Assembly (NCBI RefSeq): GCF_002102185.1
Contig: NZ_LQOW01000003.1
Span: 186,001 to 250,000, forward strand
Direction: 5' to 3'
Length of the DNA: 64,000 bases
From: Mycobacterium fragae
Lineage (GTDB): Bacteria; Actinomycetota; Actinomycetes; Mycobacteriales; Mycobacteriaceae
Position numbers and translations under genes: made by a program. Within the stretch, counting starts at the first letter, position 1, and the number at the start of each line of letters is the position of its first letter. A model generated the notes under the pieces. It saw only the letters and a list, made by a program, of their open reading frames with translations, was not told the origin of the DNA and searched no databases. Shown here one piece after another: positions 40,727 through 51,120 of the stretch.

Positions 40727-41896
40727 GTGTTCGAACCAAGCCCGCACATTGTCTTAGAAGACGAGGAGATCTTCGAGGCGCATGTAGCCGGGAAGCTCTC
40801 CGTGCAGCTGCGGGCCCCGCTGGACACCCAGCGGGCGCTGTCGATCGCCTACACCCCTGGTGTCGCGCAGGTCAGTCGCGCGATCGCCGCCGATCACACC
40901 CTGGCTGCTCGCTACACCTGGGCGAACCGACTGGTGGCGGTGGTCAGCGACGGCAGCGCGGTGCTCGGTCTGGGCGACATCGGCGCGGCGGCGGCGCTTC
41001 CGGTGATGGAGGGCAAGAGCGCGCTGTTCAAGGCGTTCGCCGGCTTGGACTCGATTCCGATCGTGTTGGACACCAAGGATCCCGACGAGATCGCAGAGAC
41101 CCTGGTGCGGCTGCGGCCGACGTTCGGCGCGGTCAACCTCGAGGACATCTCCGCGCCAAGGTGCTTCGAGATCGAGCGTCGCTTGATCGAAGCGCTGGAC
41201 TGCCCGGTGATGCACGACGACCAGCACGGCACCGCGATCGTGGTGCTGGCCGCGCTGATCGGCGCAACCAAGGTGCTCGGCCGTGACATGTCCTCTCTGC
41301 GTGTGGTGATCTCCGGTGTCGGCGCAGCCGGCGTCGCGTGCGCCAAAATCCTGATGTCCGTTGGCATTTCCCACATCACCGTGCTGGACTCGCGCGGGAT
41401 CCTGCATCGTGGCCGCGACGACCTGACCGCGGTCAAAGCCGAGCTGGCGCAACGCACCAACCCCGACCGCCTGACCGGCGGCATGGTGGAGGCGCTCAAG
41501 GGCGCTGACGTTTTCCTGGGCGTCTCGGCGGGTGTGGTACCCGAAGAGCTGATCGCGTCGATGGCGCCGGACGGCATAGTGTTCGCGCTGTCCAATCCGG
41601 ACCCGGAGATCCATCCCGATCAGGCTGCCCGGCATGCCGCCATCGTCGCCACCGGTCGCAGCGATTTTCCGAACCAGATCAACAATGTGCTGGCCTTCCC
41701 CGGGGTGTTCCTCGGCGCGTTGGACGCCGGCGCCCGCAGGATCACCGAGGCGATGAAGGTGGCCGCAGCCGAGGCGATCGTGTCCGTCGTCGCCGACGAG
41801 CTGGCACCGGATCGGATTGTCCCGAGCCCGCTGGACCCGCGGGTCGGACCGGCGGTCGCCGCCGCCGTCGCCCAGGCCTCCGACAACTCGGGGTGA
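40727..41896 (+). CDS. NAD(P)-dependent malic enzyme (short bacterial form)
   Basis: Decarboxylates malate to pyruvate. The 389-residue protein shows RALSIAYTPGVAQVSRAIA, LGDIGAAAALPVMEGKSALFKAFAGLDSIP (catalytic Lys region), the metal site NLEDISAPRCFEIE and MHDDQHGTA, then the Rossmann VVISGVGAAGVACAKIL and FALSNPDPEI. It is the short, bacterial type, unlike the roughly 548-residue Mez (Rv2332) of M. tuberculosis, and I do not recall it at this place in H37Rv. With mdh directly upstream, it can interconvert pyruvate, malate and oxaloacetate. lpqZ overlaps its last four bases. Confidence 0.92.
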   Translation: MFEPSPHIVLEDEEIFEAHVAGKLSVQLRAPLDTQRALSIAYTPGVAQVSRAIAADHTLAARYTWANRLVAVVSDGSAVLGLGDIGAAAALPVMEGKSALFKAFAGLDSIPIVLDTKDPDEIAETLVRLRPTFGAVNLEDISAPRCFEIERRLIEALDCPVMHDDQHGTAIVVLAALIGATKVLGRDMSSLRVVISGVGAAGVACAKILMSVGISHITVLDSRGILHRGRDDLTAVKAELAQRTNPDRLTGGMVEALKGADVFLGVSAGVVPEELIASMAPDGIVFALSNPDPEIHPDQAARHAAIVATGRSDFPNQINNVLAFPGVFLGALDAGARRITEAMKVAAAEAIVSVVADELAPDRIVPSPLDPRVGPAVAAAVAQASDNSG

Positions 41897-42741
41897 AAGC
41901 GGGCAAGCTGGCCGCGCCGGTGCTCGCGGCGGCGCTGGCCGTGGCAGGCTGCGGCGATACGCACCATCACGGGCGCGAACTGGTGGTCGGCTCGGGCCCC
42001 GGCTCCGAATCGGCGCTGCTGGCTGCCATCTACACCGCAGCGCTGCGCTCATACGGGTCCCCGACGCGCACCGAGGCGGCGCCCGACCCCCTGCAGAAGC
42101 TGGACTCAGGGACGTTTGTCGTCGTGCCCGGCTTCACCGGCCAGGTGCTGCAACGCTTTCAGCCCGATGCCGCGGTGCGATCCGACGCGCAGGTCTACCG
42201 CGCGATGGTCGGCGCGCTGCCCGAGGGTATCGCCGCCGGCGACTACACCACCGCGGCCGAGGACAAGCCCGCGCTGGCGGTAACCGAGTCGACGGCCAAG
42301 GCGTGGGGCGGCACCGATCTGAGCGAGCTGCCCCGCCACTGCGCCGGACTTGTCGTCGGGTCCATCGCCGGCGCCCGGACACCGTCGGCGGTGGGCAGCT
42401 GCCGACTGCCGAGACCTCACGAATTCCCCGATAACTCAACGCTTTTCGGTGCGCTGCGAGACGGTCAGCTGACCGCGGCATGGACCACCACCGCCGCCCC
42501 GGGCGTGCCCGCCGACCTGGTGGTGCTGGCCGATGGCAAGCCGGCGCTGGTGCAGGCCGAAAACGTGGTGCCGCTATACCGGCGCAACGAACTGACCGAC
42601 CGGCAGCTGCTGGCCGTCAACGAGGTGGCCGGCGTGTTGGACACCACCGCGCTGGTCGAGATGCGCCGCCAGCTCGCCAAGGGCGGCGACCCGCAGGCGC
42701 TGGCCGACGCCTGGCTGGGCGAACACCCGCTGGGGCGTTAG
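41893..42741 (+). CDS. lpqZ: LpqZ, OpuAC/glycine-betaine-type solute-binding lipoprotein
   Basis: A 282-residue lipoprotein beginning with GTG at 41893 (overlapping the malic enzyme stop). The signal peptide has a lipobox LAVAGC, Cys at about residue 19. The mature part resembles OpuAC substrate-binding domains (VVGSGPGSESALLAAIYTAAL and FVVVPGFTGQVLQRF). No permease or ATPase gene is adjacent, so the ABC partners are elsewhere or it acts alone. The 3' end overlaps the converging SDR gene by four bases. Confidence 0.85.
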   Translation: MKAGKLAAPVLAAALAVAGCGDTHHHGRELVVGSGPGSESALLAAIYTAALRSYGSPTRTEAAPDPLQKLDSGTFVVVPGFTGQVLQRFQPDAAVRSDAQVYRAMVGALPEGIAAGDYTTAAEDKPALAVTESTAKAWGGTDLSELPRHCAGLVVGSIAGARTPSAVGSCRLPRPHEFPDNSTLFGALRDGQLTAAWTTTAAPGVPADLVVLADGKPALVQAENVVPLYRRNELTDRQLLAVNEVAGVLDTTALVEMRRQLAKGGDPQALADAWLGEHPLGR

Positions 42742-43568
42742 TGGGTCGACGGCATCATGCGGCCCAGCACCGCGGCGAACAGCCGTTGATAACCCGAACC
42801 AGTCGCTCGCACGATCAGGTCCAGCGCCTTGGCGTCTGGGCCGACGAGCACTCGGGGCTTGTTCTTGCGCACTGCCTCCAAGATGATCCGGGCAGCCCGC
42901 TGCGGGCTGGTGCTGGCGAGCCGTTTGTCGAAGAACTCGGCCATCTCTTTGACGTCCACCCCTTCGGCGGCGGTGGCGTTGCGGGCGATCGCCGTCTTGA
43001 TGCCGCCCGGATGCACGGTGGTCACTTTCACCGGGTGGCCGGCCAGTACCATTTCCTGGCGCAGTGCTTCGGTGAAGCCGCGCACGGCGAATTTGGCTGA
43101 GTTGTAAGCGGATTGGCCGGGTACCGAGAACAGGCCGAAGATGCTGGAGATGTTGATGACGTGTCCGTCGCCCGAGGCGATCAGATGCGGCAGAAAGGCC
43201 TTGGTGCCGTTCACGACGCCCCAGAAGTCGACATCCATCACCCGTTCGATGTCTTTGAACTGGCTGATTTCGATATCACCCGTGTATGCGATGCCGGCGT
43301 TGTTGTAGATCTGATTCACCTTGCCGAAGTGCTCGTTGACCTCATCGGCGTAGGCCAAAAATGCCTCGCGCTCGGTGACATCGAGACGGTCCGACTTGAC
43401 GGACGCCCCGATCGCCTCCAGCCGTTCGACGGTCTGCGCAAGTCCTTCGGTGTTGACGTCGCTGATGGCCACCTTGGCACCGGCGCGGGCCAGCTCGATG
43501 GCCAGCGCTTGACCGATGCCCGATCCGGCCCCGGTGACAACGGCCACCTTCCCGGCAAATCCCTCCAT
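42738..43568 (-). CDS. Short-chain dehydrogenase/reductase
   Basis: A 276-residue classical SDR: cofactor motif VVTGAGSGIGQALAIELARAG, the NNAG motif (YNNAGIAYTGD), catalytic Ser-Tyr-Lys in INISSIFGLFSVPGQSAYNSAKFAVRG, and a C-terminal tail typical of the mycobacterial Rv1245c group. The Asp in ISDVNTEG suggests NAD preference. Between it and kgd lie 85 bases; the relBE-type toxin-antitoxin pair that I recall there in M. tuberculosis is absent. Confidence 0.93.
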   Translation of the reverse strand: MEGFAGKVAVVTGAGSGIGQALAIELARAGAKVAISDVNTEGLAQTVERLEAIGASVKSDRLDVTEREAFLAYADEVNEHFGKVNQIYNNAGIAYTGDIEISQFKDIERVMDVDFWGVVNGTKAFLPHLIASGDGHVINISSIFGLFSVPGQSAYNSAKFAVRGFTEALRQEMVLAGHPVKVTTVHPGGIKTAIARNATAAEGVDVKEMAEFFDKRLASTSPQRAARIILEAVRKNKPRVLVGPDAKALDLIVRATGSGYQRLFAAVLGRMMPSTH

Positions 43569-43653
43569 GTGCCCTCCTTACATGCGCGAACGTCGACCTG
43601 TTGGGTCGAAGTTCGGCGAACCAGCCCGACAAGTCGACGTTCGGCTGCCCAAT

Positions 43654-46600
43654 TTAAGCAAACGCCAGATCGAGGATCTCCTGCTGCTCGACGGCGTGCA
43701 CTTTGGACGAACCCGACGACGGGGCCGACATGGCACGGCGCGAAATCCGCTTGATGCCGGTCAGTTTGTCGGGCAGCAGCTCGGGCAGCTCTAGGCCGAA
43801 CCGAGGCCACGCACCCTGGTTGGCAGGCTCCTCCTGCACCCAGAAGTACTCGTTGACACTGGGATAGCGGTCCAGCGTCTCGTTCAGCCGGCGCTTGGGC
43901 AACGGCGCGAGCTGTTCGATACGAACGATCGCGACGTCGTCGCGCTCATCTTTGGCCTTCCGGGCTGCCAGTTCGTAATACAGCTTTCCACTGGTCAACA
44001 GGATCCGGGTGACCTTGCCGCGATCGCCGACACCGTCCTCATACGTGGGCTCTTCGAGCACCGAGCGGAACTTGATCTCGGTGAAGTCCTTGATATCGCT
44101 GACCGCGGCCTTGTTGCGCAACATCGACTTTGGCGTGAACACGATCAACGGCCGCTGAATCCCGTCCAGGGCGTGGCGGCGCAACAGGTGGAAGTAGTTC
44201 GACGGGGTCGACGGCATCGCGATTGTCATCGAACCCTCCGCCCACAGCTGCAAGAACCGCTCGATGCGCCCCGACGTGTGGTCCGGGCCCTGACCTTCAT
44301 GACCGTGCGGCAGCAACAGCACCACGTTCGACAGCTGGCCCCACTTGGCCTCGCCTGAGCTGATGAACTCGTCGATGATCGGCTGCGCACCGTTGACGAA
44401 ATCGCCGAACTGGGCCTCCCACATCACAAATGCGTCCGGATTACCGACGGTGTAGCCGTATTCGAAACCGACCGCGGCGAATTCCGACAGCGGCGAGTCG
44501 TAGACCAAGAACTTGCCACCGGTCGGGCTGCCATCGCCGTTGGTGGCCAGCAGTTGCAGCGGGGTGAACTCCTCACCGGTATTGCGATCGATGATCACAG
44601 AATGCCGCTGCGAGAAGGTGCCGCGGCGGGTGTCCTGCCCGGACAGCCGCACCAGTTTGCCTTCGGCCACAAGCGAACCCAACGCCAGCAGCTCCCCGAA
44701 CGCCCAGTCGATCTTGCCCTCGTAGGCCATCTCCCGGCGCTTCTCCAGCACCGGCTTGACCCGTGGGTGCACGGTGAATCCCTCCGGAAAGGACAAATGC
44801 GCATCACCGATGCGTGCCAGCAAAGCCTTGTCCACCGCCGTGGACAGCCCCGCCGGGATCATCTGGTCGGACTCCACGGATTCGCTCGGCTGTACGTCCC
44901 GCTTCTCCAAGTCGCGGACCTCGTTGAAGACCCGTTCCAGCTGGCCCTGGTAGTCGCGCAGGGCGTCCTCGGCTTCCTTCATCGAGATGTCTCCGCGGCC
45001 GATCAGCGCTTCGGTGTAGCTCTTGCGCGCACCGCGTTTGGTGTCGATGACGTCGTACATGTACGGGTTCGTCATCGACGGGTCGTCACCCTCATTGTGG
45101 CCGCGCCGGCGGTAGCACAGCATGTCGATGATGACGTCCTTCTTGAACTTCTGGCGGAAGTCCACAGCCAGCCGCGCGACCCATGCGCACGCTTCCGGGT
45201 CGTCGCCGTTGACGTGGAAGATCGGCGCTCCGATCATCTTCGCGACGTCGGTGCAGTATTCGCTTGACTTGGAGTGTTCCGGCGATGTGGTGAAGCCGAT
45301 TTGGTTGTTGACGACGATGTGGATGGTGCCGCCGACGCGGTAACCGGGCAGCAGCGCCAGGTTCAGCGTCTCGGCCACCACCCCCTGCCCGGCGAAGGCC
45401 GCGTCACCGTGCAGCATCATCGGCACCACGGAGTAGCCGTCCTCGCTGGTCCCTTTGTCGAGCAGATCCTGCTTGGCTCGCACGAGTCCCTCGAGCACCG
45501 GGTCGACGGCCTCCAGATGCGACGGGTTGGCGGTCAGTGACACCTGAATGTCGTTGTCGCCGAACATCTGGATGTAGACGCCGGTGGCGCCGAGGTGATA
45601 TTTGACGTCACCGGAGCCGTGCGCCTGCGCCGGGTTCAGATTGCCCTCGAACTCGGTGAAGATCTGCGAGTACGGCTTGCCGACGATGTTGGCCAGCACG
45701 TTGAGCCGCCCCCGGTGCGGCATTCCGATCACGACCTCGTCCAGTGCATGCTCGGCGCACTGGTCGATCGCGGCGTCCATCATCGGGATCACGGTCTCCG
45801 CGCCCTCCAGCGAGAACCGCTTCTGCCCGACGTATTTGGTCTGTAGGAACGTCTCGAACGCCTCGGCCGCGTTGAGCTTGCTCAGAATGTATTTCTGTTG
45901 GGCCACAGTCGGTTTGCCGTGCTTGACCTCCAACCGCTCCTGCAGCCACTGTTGCTGTTCGGGTTCGAGGATGTGGGTGTACTCGACGCCGATGTGACGG
46001 CAGTAGGCGTCGCGAAGCACCGAGAGAACGTCGCGAAGCTTCTTGTACTCGGCACCGGCGAAGCCATTGACCTTGAACACCCGATCGAGGTCCCACAGCG
46101 TCAGGCCGTGAGTCAGCACATCGAGGTCGGGATGACTGCGGAAGCGGGTGTTGTCCAGCCGCAGCGGATCGGTGTCGCTCATCAGGTGTCCGCGGTTGCG
46201 GTAGGCGGCGATCAACTCGATGACGCGCGGGTTCTTGTCGACGATGGAGTCGGGGTTGTCGGGGCGCCAGCGTACCGGCTCGTACGGGATGGAGAGTTCG
46301 CGGAAGATCTCGTCCCAGAAGCCATCCGAGAGCAGCAGCTCGTGAATGGTGCGCAGGAAATCACCGGATTCCGCGCCCTGGATGATGCGGTGGTCGTAGG
46401 TCGACGTCAGCGTGACCAGCTTGCCCACACCGAGGTCGGCAATGCGTTCTGGGCTGGCGCCCTGGAACTCGGCGGGGTATTCCATCGCGCCGACACCGAT
46501 GATCGCGCCCTGGCCGGCCATCAGCCGCGGTACTGAGTGCACCGTGCCGATGGTGCCTGGGTTGGTCAGCGAAATCGTCACGCCGGCAAAGTCTTCCGCG

Positions 46601-47346
46601 GTCAGCTTGCCGTCGCGCGCCCGACGCACGATGTCCTCGTAGGCGGTGACGAACTGCGCGAAGCGCATAGTCTCGCAGCGCTTGATGCCGGCTACCACCA
46701 ATGAGCGTTTGCCGTCTTTGCCCTGCAGGTCGATCGCCAGCCCGAGATTGACGTTGGCCGGCGTCACCGCGCTTGGCTTGCCGTCCACCTCGGCGAAGTG
46801 GCGGTTCATGTTCGGGAACTTCTTGACCGCCTGCACCAACGCGTAGCCCAGCAGGTGGGTGAAGGAGATCTTGCCGCCGCGGTTGCGCTTCAACTGGTTG
46901 TTGATGACGATCCGGTTGTCGATCATCAGCTTGGCCGGGATGGCCCGCACACTGGTCGCAGTCGGGACATCAAGCGACATGGACATGTTCTTGACGACGG
47001 CCGCGGCGGCCCCGCGGAGCACTTGGAATTCGTCGCCTTCGGCCGGCGCCGGGGCGGCTGGTTTGGCCGGGCGCGGCGGCGCGCTGGTCGCGCCGTTGGC
47101 GGGCGCGGTCGGAGGTGATGCAGGCGGCTGAGGTGACGGGGCCGGCGCGGCCTCGGGCAGCGGTTGGGCGGAGGCGGCCGGCTGCCCATCCGGCTCGGGC
47201 GGGGTGTCGATCGTCGGTTCGGGGTTGTAGTCGACGAGAAATTCATGCCAGCTGGGATCGACCGAGGAGGGGTCGTCGCGGAACTTGCGGTACATCTCCT
47301 CGACCAGCCATTCGTTCTGCCCGAATGGTGAACTCGTACTGCTCAC
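43654..47346 (-). CDS. kgd: Multifunctional alpha-ketoglutarate metabolic enzyme Kgd (SucA/E1o type)
   Basis: A 1230-residue ThDP enzyme with alpha-ketoglutarate decarboxylase, dehydrogenase E1 and 2-hydroxy-3-oxoadipate synthase activities in mycobacteria. GTG 47346 starts [21 protein letters not shown], the GarA-responsive N-terminal segment. A Pro/Ala-rich linker (about 40-95), an E2-like acyltransferase domain (about 110-350, with [13 protein letters not shown]) and the E1 domains (about 380-1230) follow. Within E1 lie [49 protein letters not shown] and [12 protein letters not shown]. Length matches M. tuberculosis Kgd (1231). The frame is open 15 codons further, but conservation begins at the GTG. 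Confidence 0.97.
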   Translation of the reverse strand: MSSTSSPFGQNEWLVEEMYRKFRDDPSSVDPSWHEFLVDYNPEPTIDTPPEPDGQPAASAQPLPEAAPAPSPQPPASPPTAPANGATSAPPRPAKPAAPAPAEGDEFQVLRGAAAAVVKNMSMSLDVPTATSVRAIPAKLMIDNRIVINNQLKRNRGGKISFTHLLGYALVQAVKKFPNMNRHFAEVDGKPSAVTPANVNLGLAIDLQGKDGKRSLVVAGIKRCETMRFAQFVTAYEDIVRRARDGKLTAEDFAGVTISLTNPGTIGTVHSVPRLMAGQGAIIGVGAMEYPAEFQGASPERIADLGVGKLVTLTSTYDHRIIQGAESGDFLRTIHELLLSDGFWDEIFRELSIPYEPVRWRPDNPDSIVDKNPRVIELIAAYRNRGHLMSDTDPLRLDNTRFRSHPDLDVLTHGLTLWDLDRVFKVNGFAGAEYKKLRDVLSVLRDAYCRHIGVEYTHILEPEQQQWLQERLEVKHGKPTVAQQKYILSKLNAAEAFETFLQTKYVGQKRFSLEGAETVIPMMDAAIDQCAEHALDEVVIGMPHRGRLNVLANIVGKPYSQIFTEFEGNLNPAQAHGSGDVKYHLGATGVYIQMFGDNDIQVSLTANPSHLEAVDPVLEGLVRAKQDLLDKGTSEDGYSVVPMMLHGDAAFAGQGVVAETLNLALLPGYRVGGTIHIVVNNQIGFTTSPEHSKSSEYCTDVAKMIGAPIFHVNGDDPEACAWVARLAVDFRQKFKKDVIIDMLCYRRRGHNEGDDPSMTNPYMYDVIDTKRGARKSYTEALIGRGDISMKEAEDALRDYQGQLERVFNEVRDLEKRDVQPSESVESDQMIPAGLSTAVDKALLARIGDAHLSFPEGFTVHPRVKPVLEKRREMAYEGKIDWAFGELLALGSLVAEGKLVRLSGQDTRRGTFSQRHSVIIDRNTGEEFTPLQLLATNGDGSPTGGKFLVYDSPLSEFAAVGFEYGYTVGNPDAFVMWEAQFGDFVNGAQPIIDEFISSGEAKWGQLSNVVLLLPHGHEGQGPDHTSGRIERFLQLWAEGSMTIAMPSTPSNYFHLLRRHALDGIQRPLIVFTPKSMLRNKAAVSDIKDFTEIKFRSVLEEPTYEDGVGDRGKVTRILLTSGKLYYELAARKAKDERDDVAIVRIEQLAPLPKRRLNETLDRYPSVNEYFWVQEEPANQGAWPRFGLELPELLPDKLTGIKRISRRAMSAPSSGSSKVHAVEQQEILDLAFA

Positions 47347-47473
47347 GTCAGCTGCTCGCCTCGATTCTGGTCCCGACAGGTTCCGCCCCATAAAGGCTAA
47401 CCCTTGGGGCCTGCCGCCTAGGTCTGATGGCGGCGACCCTCTTCGCCCGGCTTCGCCGCGCTTGCGATCGCCG

Positions 47474-48229
47474 CTAGCCGACGTCGCGGACGGTGGGCAG
47501 CAGATGCAGAGTGACCGGCCACCGGGCCGGCGGCGTGCCGAACGCCTTGCGGGTGTTACGGACGATCTTCTTGCCCACCATCCGGTTGCCGACCGCGCCG
47601 ATGCCGGCGCCGATACCCACCGGCAGCATCTTGCCGAACAGCAGCGCGCCGCGTCGCAGCGTGTATCGCTTGACGGCGTACTTGAGCAACCGCGAATTCA
47701 GCTGTGACAACGCCGGCATCGGCAGCGATGCCACGCCTTCGGACAACCATGCGCCGCTGGTGCGGCCCGAACCGATCAGCTCGGCAATGGCGTGCTTGCT
47801 GTCGTCGCCGACCAGCACCGCCAGCACCAGGGCTCGTCGGCGCTCACGGTTTTCGGCCGGAACGCCGTACACCACGGCGAGCGCCAGCGCGAAGAAGGCG
47901 GTCGCTTCGAGGAACACCGCGGTCTCCCCGGCGGCCGCGGACAACGCGGTCAGTATGCCGACCCCGGGCAGCAGCGCCGCTGAACCGACGGCTGCGCCGC
48001 TGGCCGTGACCGCTGCCAGGTAGCGCTTCTCCAGCTTCGAGACGATATCGGCCGGGAGCGCGCCGGGATGCGCGCGGCGTAGCCGTTCGACATAGGCCGC
48101 CGCCGCCGGCCCCTGGATCCGCGCGCTGCGCTCGATGATCTGCGCTAATGCGCGTGCGGACACCGTGGGCTTGCCATTGGTCGTGTCGGGCCGCGAGTCC
48201 GAATTTGATCGGTTGCGTCGGGCGCTCAT
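47474..48229 (-). CDS. Conserved membrane-associated protein (Rv1249c-like)
   Basis: A 251-residue protein of unknown function; the frame extends to 48337 but the ATG at 48229 starts the conserved part. An N-terminal polar region precedes hydrophobic segments in residues about 70-120 ([53 protein letters not shown]). A second glycine-rich hydrophobic segment comes near 190-215 ([21 protein letters not shown]). The EcsC/TerC-like pattern [14 protein letters not shown] is only suggestive. Kgd lies beyond its 3' end, and the PadR gene is divergent from it. Confidence 0.75.
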   Translation of the reverse strand: MSARRNRSNSDSRPDTTNGKPTVSARALAQIIERSARIQGPAAAAYVERLRRAHPGALPADIVSKLEKRYLAAVTASGAAVGSAALLPGVGILTALSAAAGETAVFLEATAFFALALAVVYGVPAENRERRRALVLAVLVGDDSKHAIAELIGSGRTSGAWLSEGVASLPMPALSQLNSRLLKYAVKRYTLRRGALLFGKMLPVGIGAGIGAVGNRMVGKKIVRNTRKAFGTPPARWPVTLHLLPTVRDVG

Positions 48230-48304
48230 GGGTGCCTCCGGGTGCGAGTGGGCGTCTCTCCAGGCTAGCGCCGGCGGCTGGAAAGGTGGGGCGGGCGTGA
48301 CGGC

Positions 48305-48326
48305 GATTACTCCACCCGGAATAATC
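48305..48326. promoter_or_regulatory. 22-bp palindrome upstream of PadR (probable operator)
   Basis: GATTACTCC-ACCC-GGAATAATC has nine-base arms with 8 of 9 positions matching, about 50 bases before the padR ATG and about 75 before the divergent Rv1249c-like gene. It is AT-rich within very GC-rich DNA. Its position fits an autoregulatory site for the PadR protein or a site for another repressor. Confidence 0.6.
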
Positions 48327-48374
48327 CGTCCGGACAACTTCAGGGCACAGCACGCCGGACAGGACGGATGGTCG

Positions 48375-48971
48375 ATGGCCTATCAACTGACGTCGTTGGG
48401 TATCTCGGTGTTGGCGCTGGTCAGGGAGCGTCCGATGCACGGCTACGAGATGTTTCAGACCCTTGTCCGGCGCCATGCGGACCGCATCGTGAAGGTTCGG
48501 CCGGGATCGCTCTATCACGCCGTGGACCGGTTGTCCGAGGAGAAGCTGATCCGGCGCGCGGCGACCGCTCGGGAAGGGAACCGGCCCGAGCGCGTCGTCT
48601 ATGAGATCACCGACGCCGGTGCCGAGGCGCTCGGGGAGCGGGTGCGCGAACTGATCGCCACCCCGGTGCACGAGTTCCCGCAGTTGGTTGTCGCGCTCGC
48701 CGAGGTCGATACCCTCGATATGGGCACGGCAGCAATCGCGGTCGACGACCGCATCGGAGCGCTGGAGGCTCGCGTCGCCGAGATCATGGCGCTTCGCGAC
48801 GCCGGTGTCACGCCAGCCGGCTACCTGGCCGCGCTGGACTACTTGCTGGCGATGATGCAGACCGAGGTTTCGTGGCTGCGGGGGTTTGCCAGGTCGCTGC
48901 GATCAGGTCGGCTGGAGTGGAAGCGAGCCGCGGGCCCCGAGACTGGTAACCAAGACGAGGTGGGGACATGA
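48375..48971 (+). CDS. PadR-family transcriptional regulator
   Basis: A 198-residue regulator starting with ATG at 48375. The winged helix-turn-helix is [57 protein letters not shown], and a wing [16 protein letters not shown] follows, the standard PadR domain. A C-terminal helical dimerisation domain (about 110-180, with [16 protein letters not shown]) completes the vir-type subgroup. Its stop overlaps the efflux gene start by four bases, so it likely controls the pump. From memory, I do not recall a PadR gene next to Rv1250 in H37Rv. Confidence 0.9.
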   Translation: MAYQLTSLGISVLALVRERPMHGYEMFQTLVRRHADRIVKVRPGSLYHAVDRLSEEKLIRRAATAREGNRPERVVYEITDAGAEALGERVRELIATPVHEFPQLVVALAEVDTLDMGTAAIAVDDRIGALEARVAEIMALRDAGVTPAGYLAALDYLLAMMQTEVSWLRGFARSLRSGRLEWKRAAGPETGNQDEVGT

Positions 48972-51118
48972 CGACGGCGACAGGTCGGAAGCGGAGCGGC
49001 GGGCCCGCTCGACGCGCCGGCGCGCCGCCGACGAGGAAGCCCACCAACCGAACGGATTCGGGAAATCCCTGGCATGCCCTCTGGGCGATGATGGTCGGCT
49101 TCTTCATGATCCTGCTCGACTCCACCATCGTCGCGGTCGCCAATCCAAGCATCATGATCAAGTTGGGCACCGGATACGACACGGTGATCTGGGTGACCAG
49201 CGCATACCTGCTGGCCTACGCGGTCCCGTTGCTGGTGGCCGGACGGCTCGGCGACCGATTCGGTCCCAAGAACTTGTACCTGGCCGGCCTGGCGGTGTTC
49301 ACCGCTGCCTCGTTGTGGTGCGGCCTGTCGGGGAGTGTCGGCATGTTGATCGCCGCGCGCGTGGTGCAGGGCATCGGGGCTGCCGTGCTGACGCCCCAGA
49401 CGCTGTCGACGATCACACGCATCTTTCCGCCGCAACGTCGCGGGGTGGCGATGAGCGTGTGGGGTGCCACCGCCGGCGTCGCCACCCTGGTCGGGCCGCT
49501 GGTCGGCGGTGTGCTTGTCGACGGGCTGGGCTGGGAATGGATCTTCTTCGTCAACGTCCCCATCGGCATCATCGGCCTGGGGCTGGCGGTCTGGCTGATC
49601 CCGGTGCTGCCCACCCACAAGCATCGGTTCGACGCGGTCGGCGTCGGGCTGTCAGGCGCCGGGATGTTTCTCATCGTGTTCGCGCTGCAGGAGGGGCAAT
49701 CGGAGGGCTGGCAGCCGTGGATCTGGGCGGTGATCGTCGCTGGCATCGGCTTCATGGCCGGGTTCGTCTACTGGCAGTCGATCAACACCCACGAGCCGCT
49801 GATCCCGCTGGAGATCTTCCGCGACCGCGATTTCAGCCTGTCCAACCTCGGCGTGGCGGTGATCGGGTTCGTGGCCACGGCGATGGTGCTGCCGCTGATG
49901 TTCTATGCCCAGGCGGTGTGCGGACTCTCGCCGACCCGCTCGGCCCTGCTGATGGCGCCGATGGCGATCACCAGCGGTCTGCTCGCGCCGATAGTGGGCA
50001 ACATCGTCGACCGGTCACACCCGCGGCCGGTGGTCGGTTTCGGTTTCTCGGTGCTGGCGATCGGGCTGACCTGGCTCTCGATCGCGATGACACCGTCCAC
50101 GGCCATCTGGCTGTTGGTTTTGCCCTTCATCGTGATGGGCGTCGGGATGGCGTTCATCTGGTCGCCGCTGGGCGCGACGGCGACTCGGAACCTGCCGCCG
50201 CGCCTTGCCGGCGCCGGTTCGGGCGTATACAACGCGACCCGGCAGGTCGGCGCCGTGCTGGGCAGCGCCGGCATTGCCGCGTTCATGACTTCGCGCATCA
50301 GTGCCGAGTTGCCTCCGATGCCCGGTGGTCTGCATCCGGATGCCGCCGAGGAAGACGGGGCCCTGCAGCTGCCGTCGTTCCTGCGTGAACCGTTTGCGGC
50401 GGCGATGTCTCAGTCCACATTGCTGCCGGCGTTCATCGCGCTGTTCGGTGTGGCGGCGGCGCTGTTCATGGTCGGTTTCACCACTTCGGCGCGTGCCGGA
50501 CAGGCCGCGAGCGACGCCGCGGCGGCCCAAGCGCGTCAGCGAGTCCGGTTACGGCCCAACGCTTCAGACGCCGCGGACAACGCTGGTGACTTTGACGATG
50601 GCTATGACGATGGCTATGACGATGACGGCGACTACGTCGAATTCACGTTGGTCCGCCCGGCTGACGCCGCACCTCTGCGGCCTAGCGACGTCGCGCCGAG
50701 CCCGGTGGAAGCCGGCGAGGAGGATACCGAGCCGCTGTCCGCCCACGCCGTATATCCGCGGCCGGCACCCTCGGAGGCATGGCACAGCTCACCGGTCGAA
50801 GCATGGCACAGCTTGCTCGACGAGCCAGCTCCCGCAGCGGATGAGGAGCCAATTGGTTTTGCGCACAACGGCTTTCATGTCGACGAGGAGCGGCGATTCC
50901 GGCCTATCGCGGACTTCTCGCCACCGACTGCCAGCATCGATGACATCGACGAGACCTACGGCGCGCCGGGCCGCCCGTCGGAGCACCGGAACGGTTATCA
51001 GCGTCCGTCGCGGCACGCGCGCCACGATGAGCCGCGCGCGCACCCGCCGCGCAACCGGCACTACCGTGCCGATCCGGACGACACGGTCGACTACGGCCGG
51101 CATTCGTTTCGAGACTGA
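48968..51118 (+). CDS. DHA2/EmrB-type MFS multidrug efflux pump with long acidic tail
   Basis: A 716-residue protein. The MFS core (about residues 38-520) has 14 transmembrane segments, with motif [20 protein letters not shown] and motif [23 protein letters not shown] typical of drug:H+ antiporters of the DHA2 type. A cytosolic tail of about 190 residues follows, much longer than usual: an acidic [14 protein letters not shown] run near residue 540, an EAWHS-x3-EAWHS repeat near 605-620, and a His/Arg-rich end. From memory Rv1250 is about 579 residues, so the tail is extended here. It is coupled to padR. Confidence 0.88.
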   Translation: MTTATGRKRSGGPARRAGAPPTRKPTNRTDSGNPWHALWAMMVGFFMILLDSTIVAVANPSIMIKLGTGYDTVIWVTSAYLLAYAVPLLVAGRLGDRFGPKNLYLAGLAVFTAASLWCGLSGSVGMLIAARVVQGIGAAVLTPQTLSTITRIFPPQRRGVAMSVWGATAGVATLVGPLVGGVLVDGLGWEWIFFVNVPIGIIGLGLAVWLIPVLPTHKHRFDAVGVGLSGAGMFLIVFALQEGQSEGWQPWIWAVIVAGIGFMAGFVYWQSINTHEPLIPLEIFRDRDFSLSNLGVAVIGFVATAMVLPLMFYAQAVCGLSPTRSALLMAPMAITSGLLAPIVGNIVDRSHPRPVVGFGFSVLAIGLTWLSIAMTPSTAIWLLVLPFIVMGVGMAFIWSPLGATATRNLPPRLAGAGSGVYNATRQVGAVLGSAGIAAFMTSRISAELPPMPGGLHPDAAEEDGALQLPSFLREPFAAAMSQSTLLPAFIALFGVAAALFMVGFTTSARAGQAASDAAAAQARQRVRLRPNASDAADNAGDFDDGYDDGYDDDGDYVEFTLVRPADAAPLRPSDVAPSPVEAGEEDTEPLSAHAVYPRPAPSEAWHSSPVEAWHSLLDEPAPAADEEPIGFAHNGFHVDEERRFRPIADFSPPTASIDDIDETYGAPGRPSEHRNGYQRPSRHARHDEPRAHPPRNRHYRADPDDTVDYGRHSFRD

Positions 51119-51120
51119 CC

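Noticed and set aside
43569-43653. Search for a relBE-type toxin-antitoxin pair between the SDR and kgd genes
   Set aside because: Only 85 bases separate the two genes and they hold no open frame; the pair known here in M. tuberculosis is absent.
47380-47410. GGCTAACC-like sequence upstream of kgd considered as an iron box
   Set aside because: Only about 9 of 19 positions match the IdeR consensus; the left half has no similarity.
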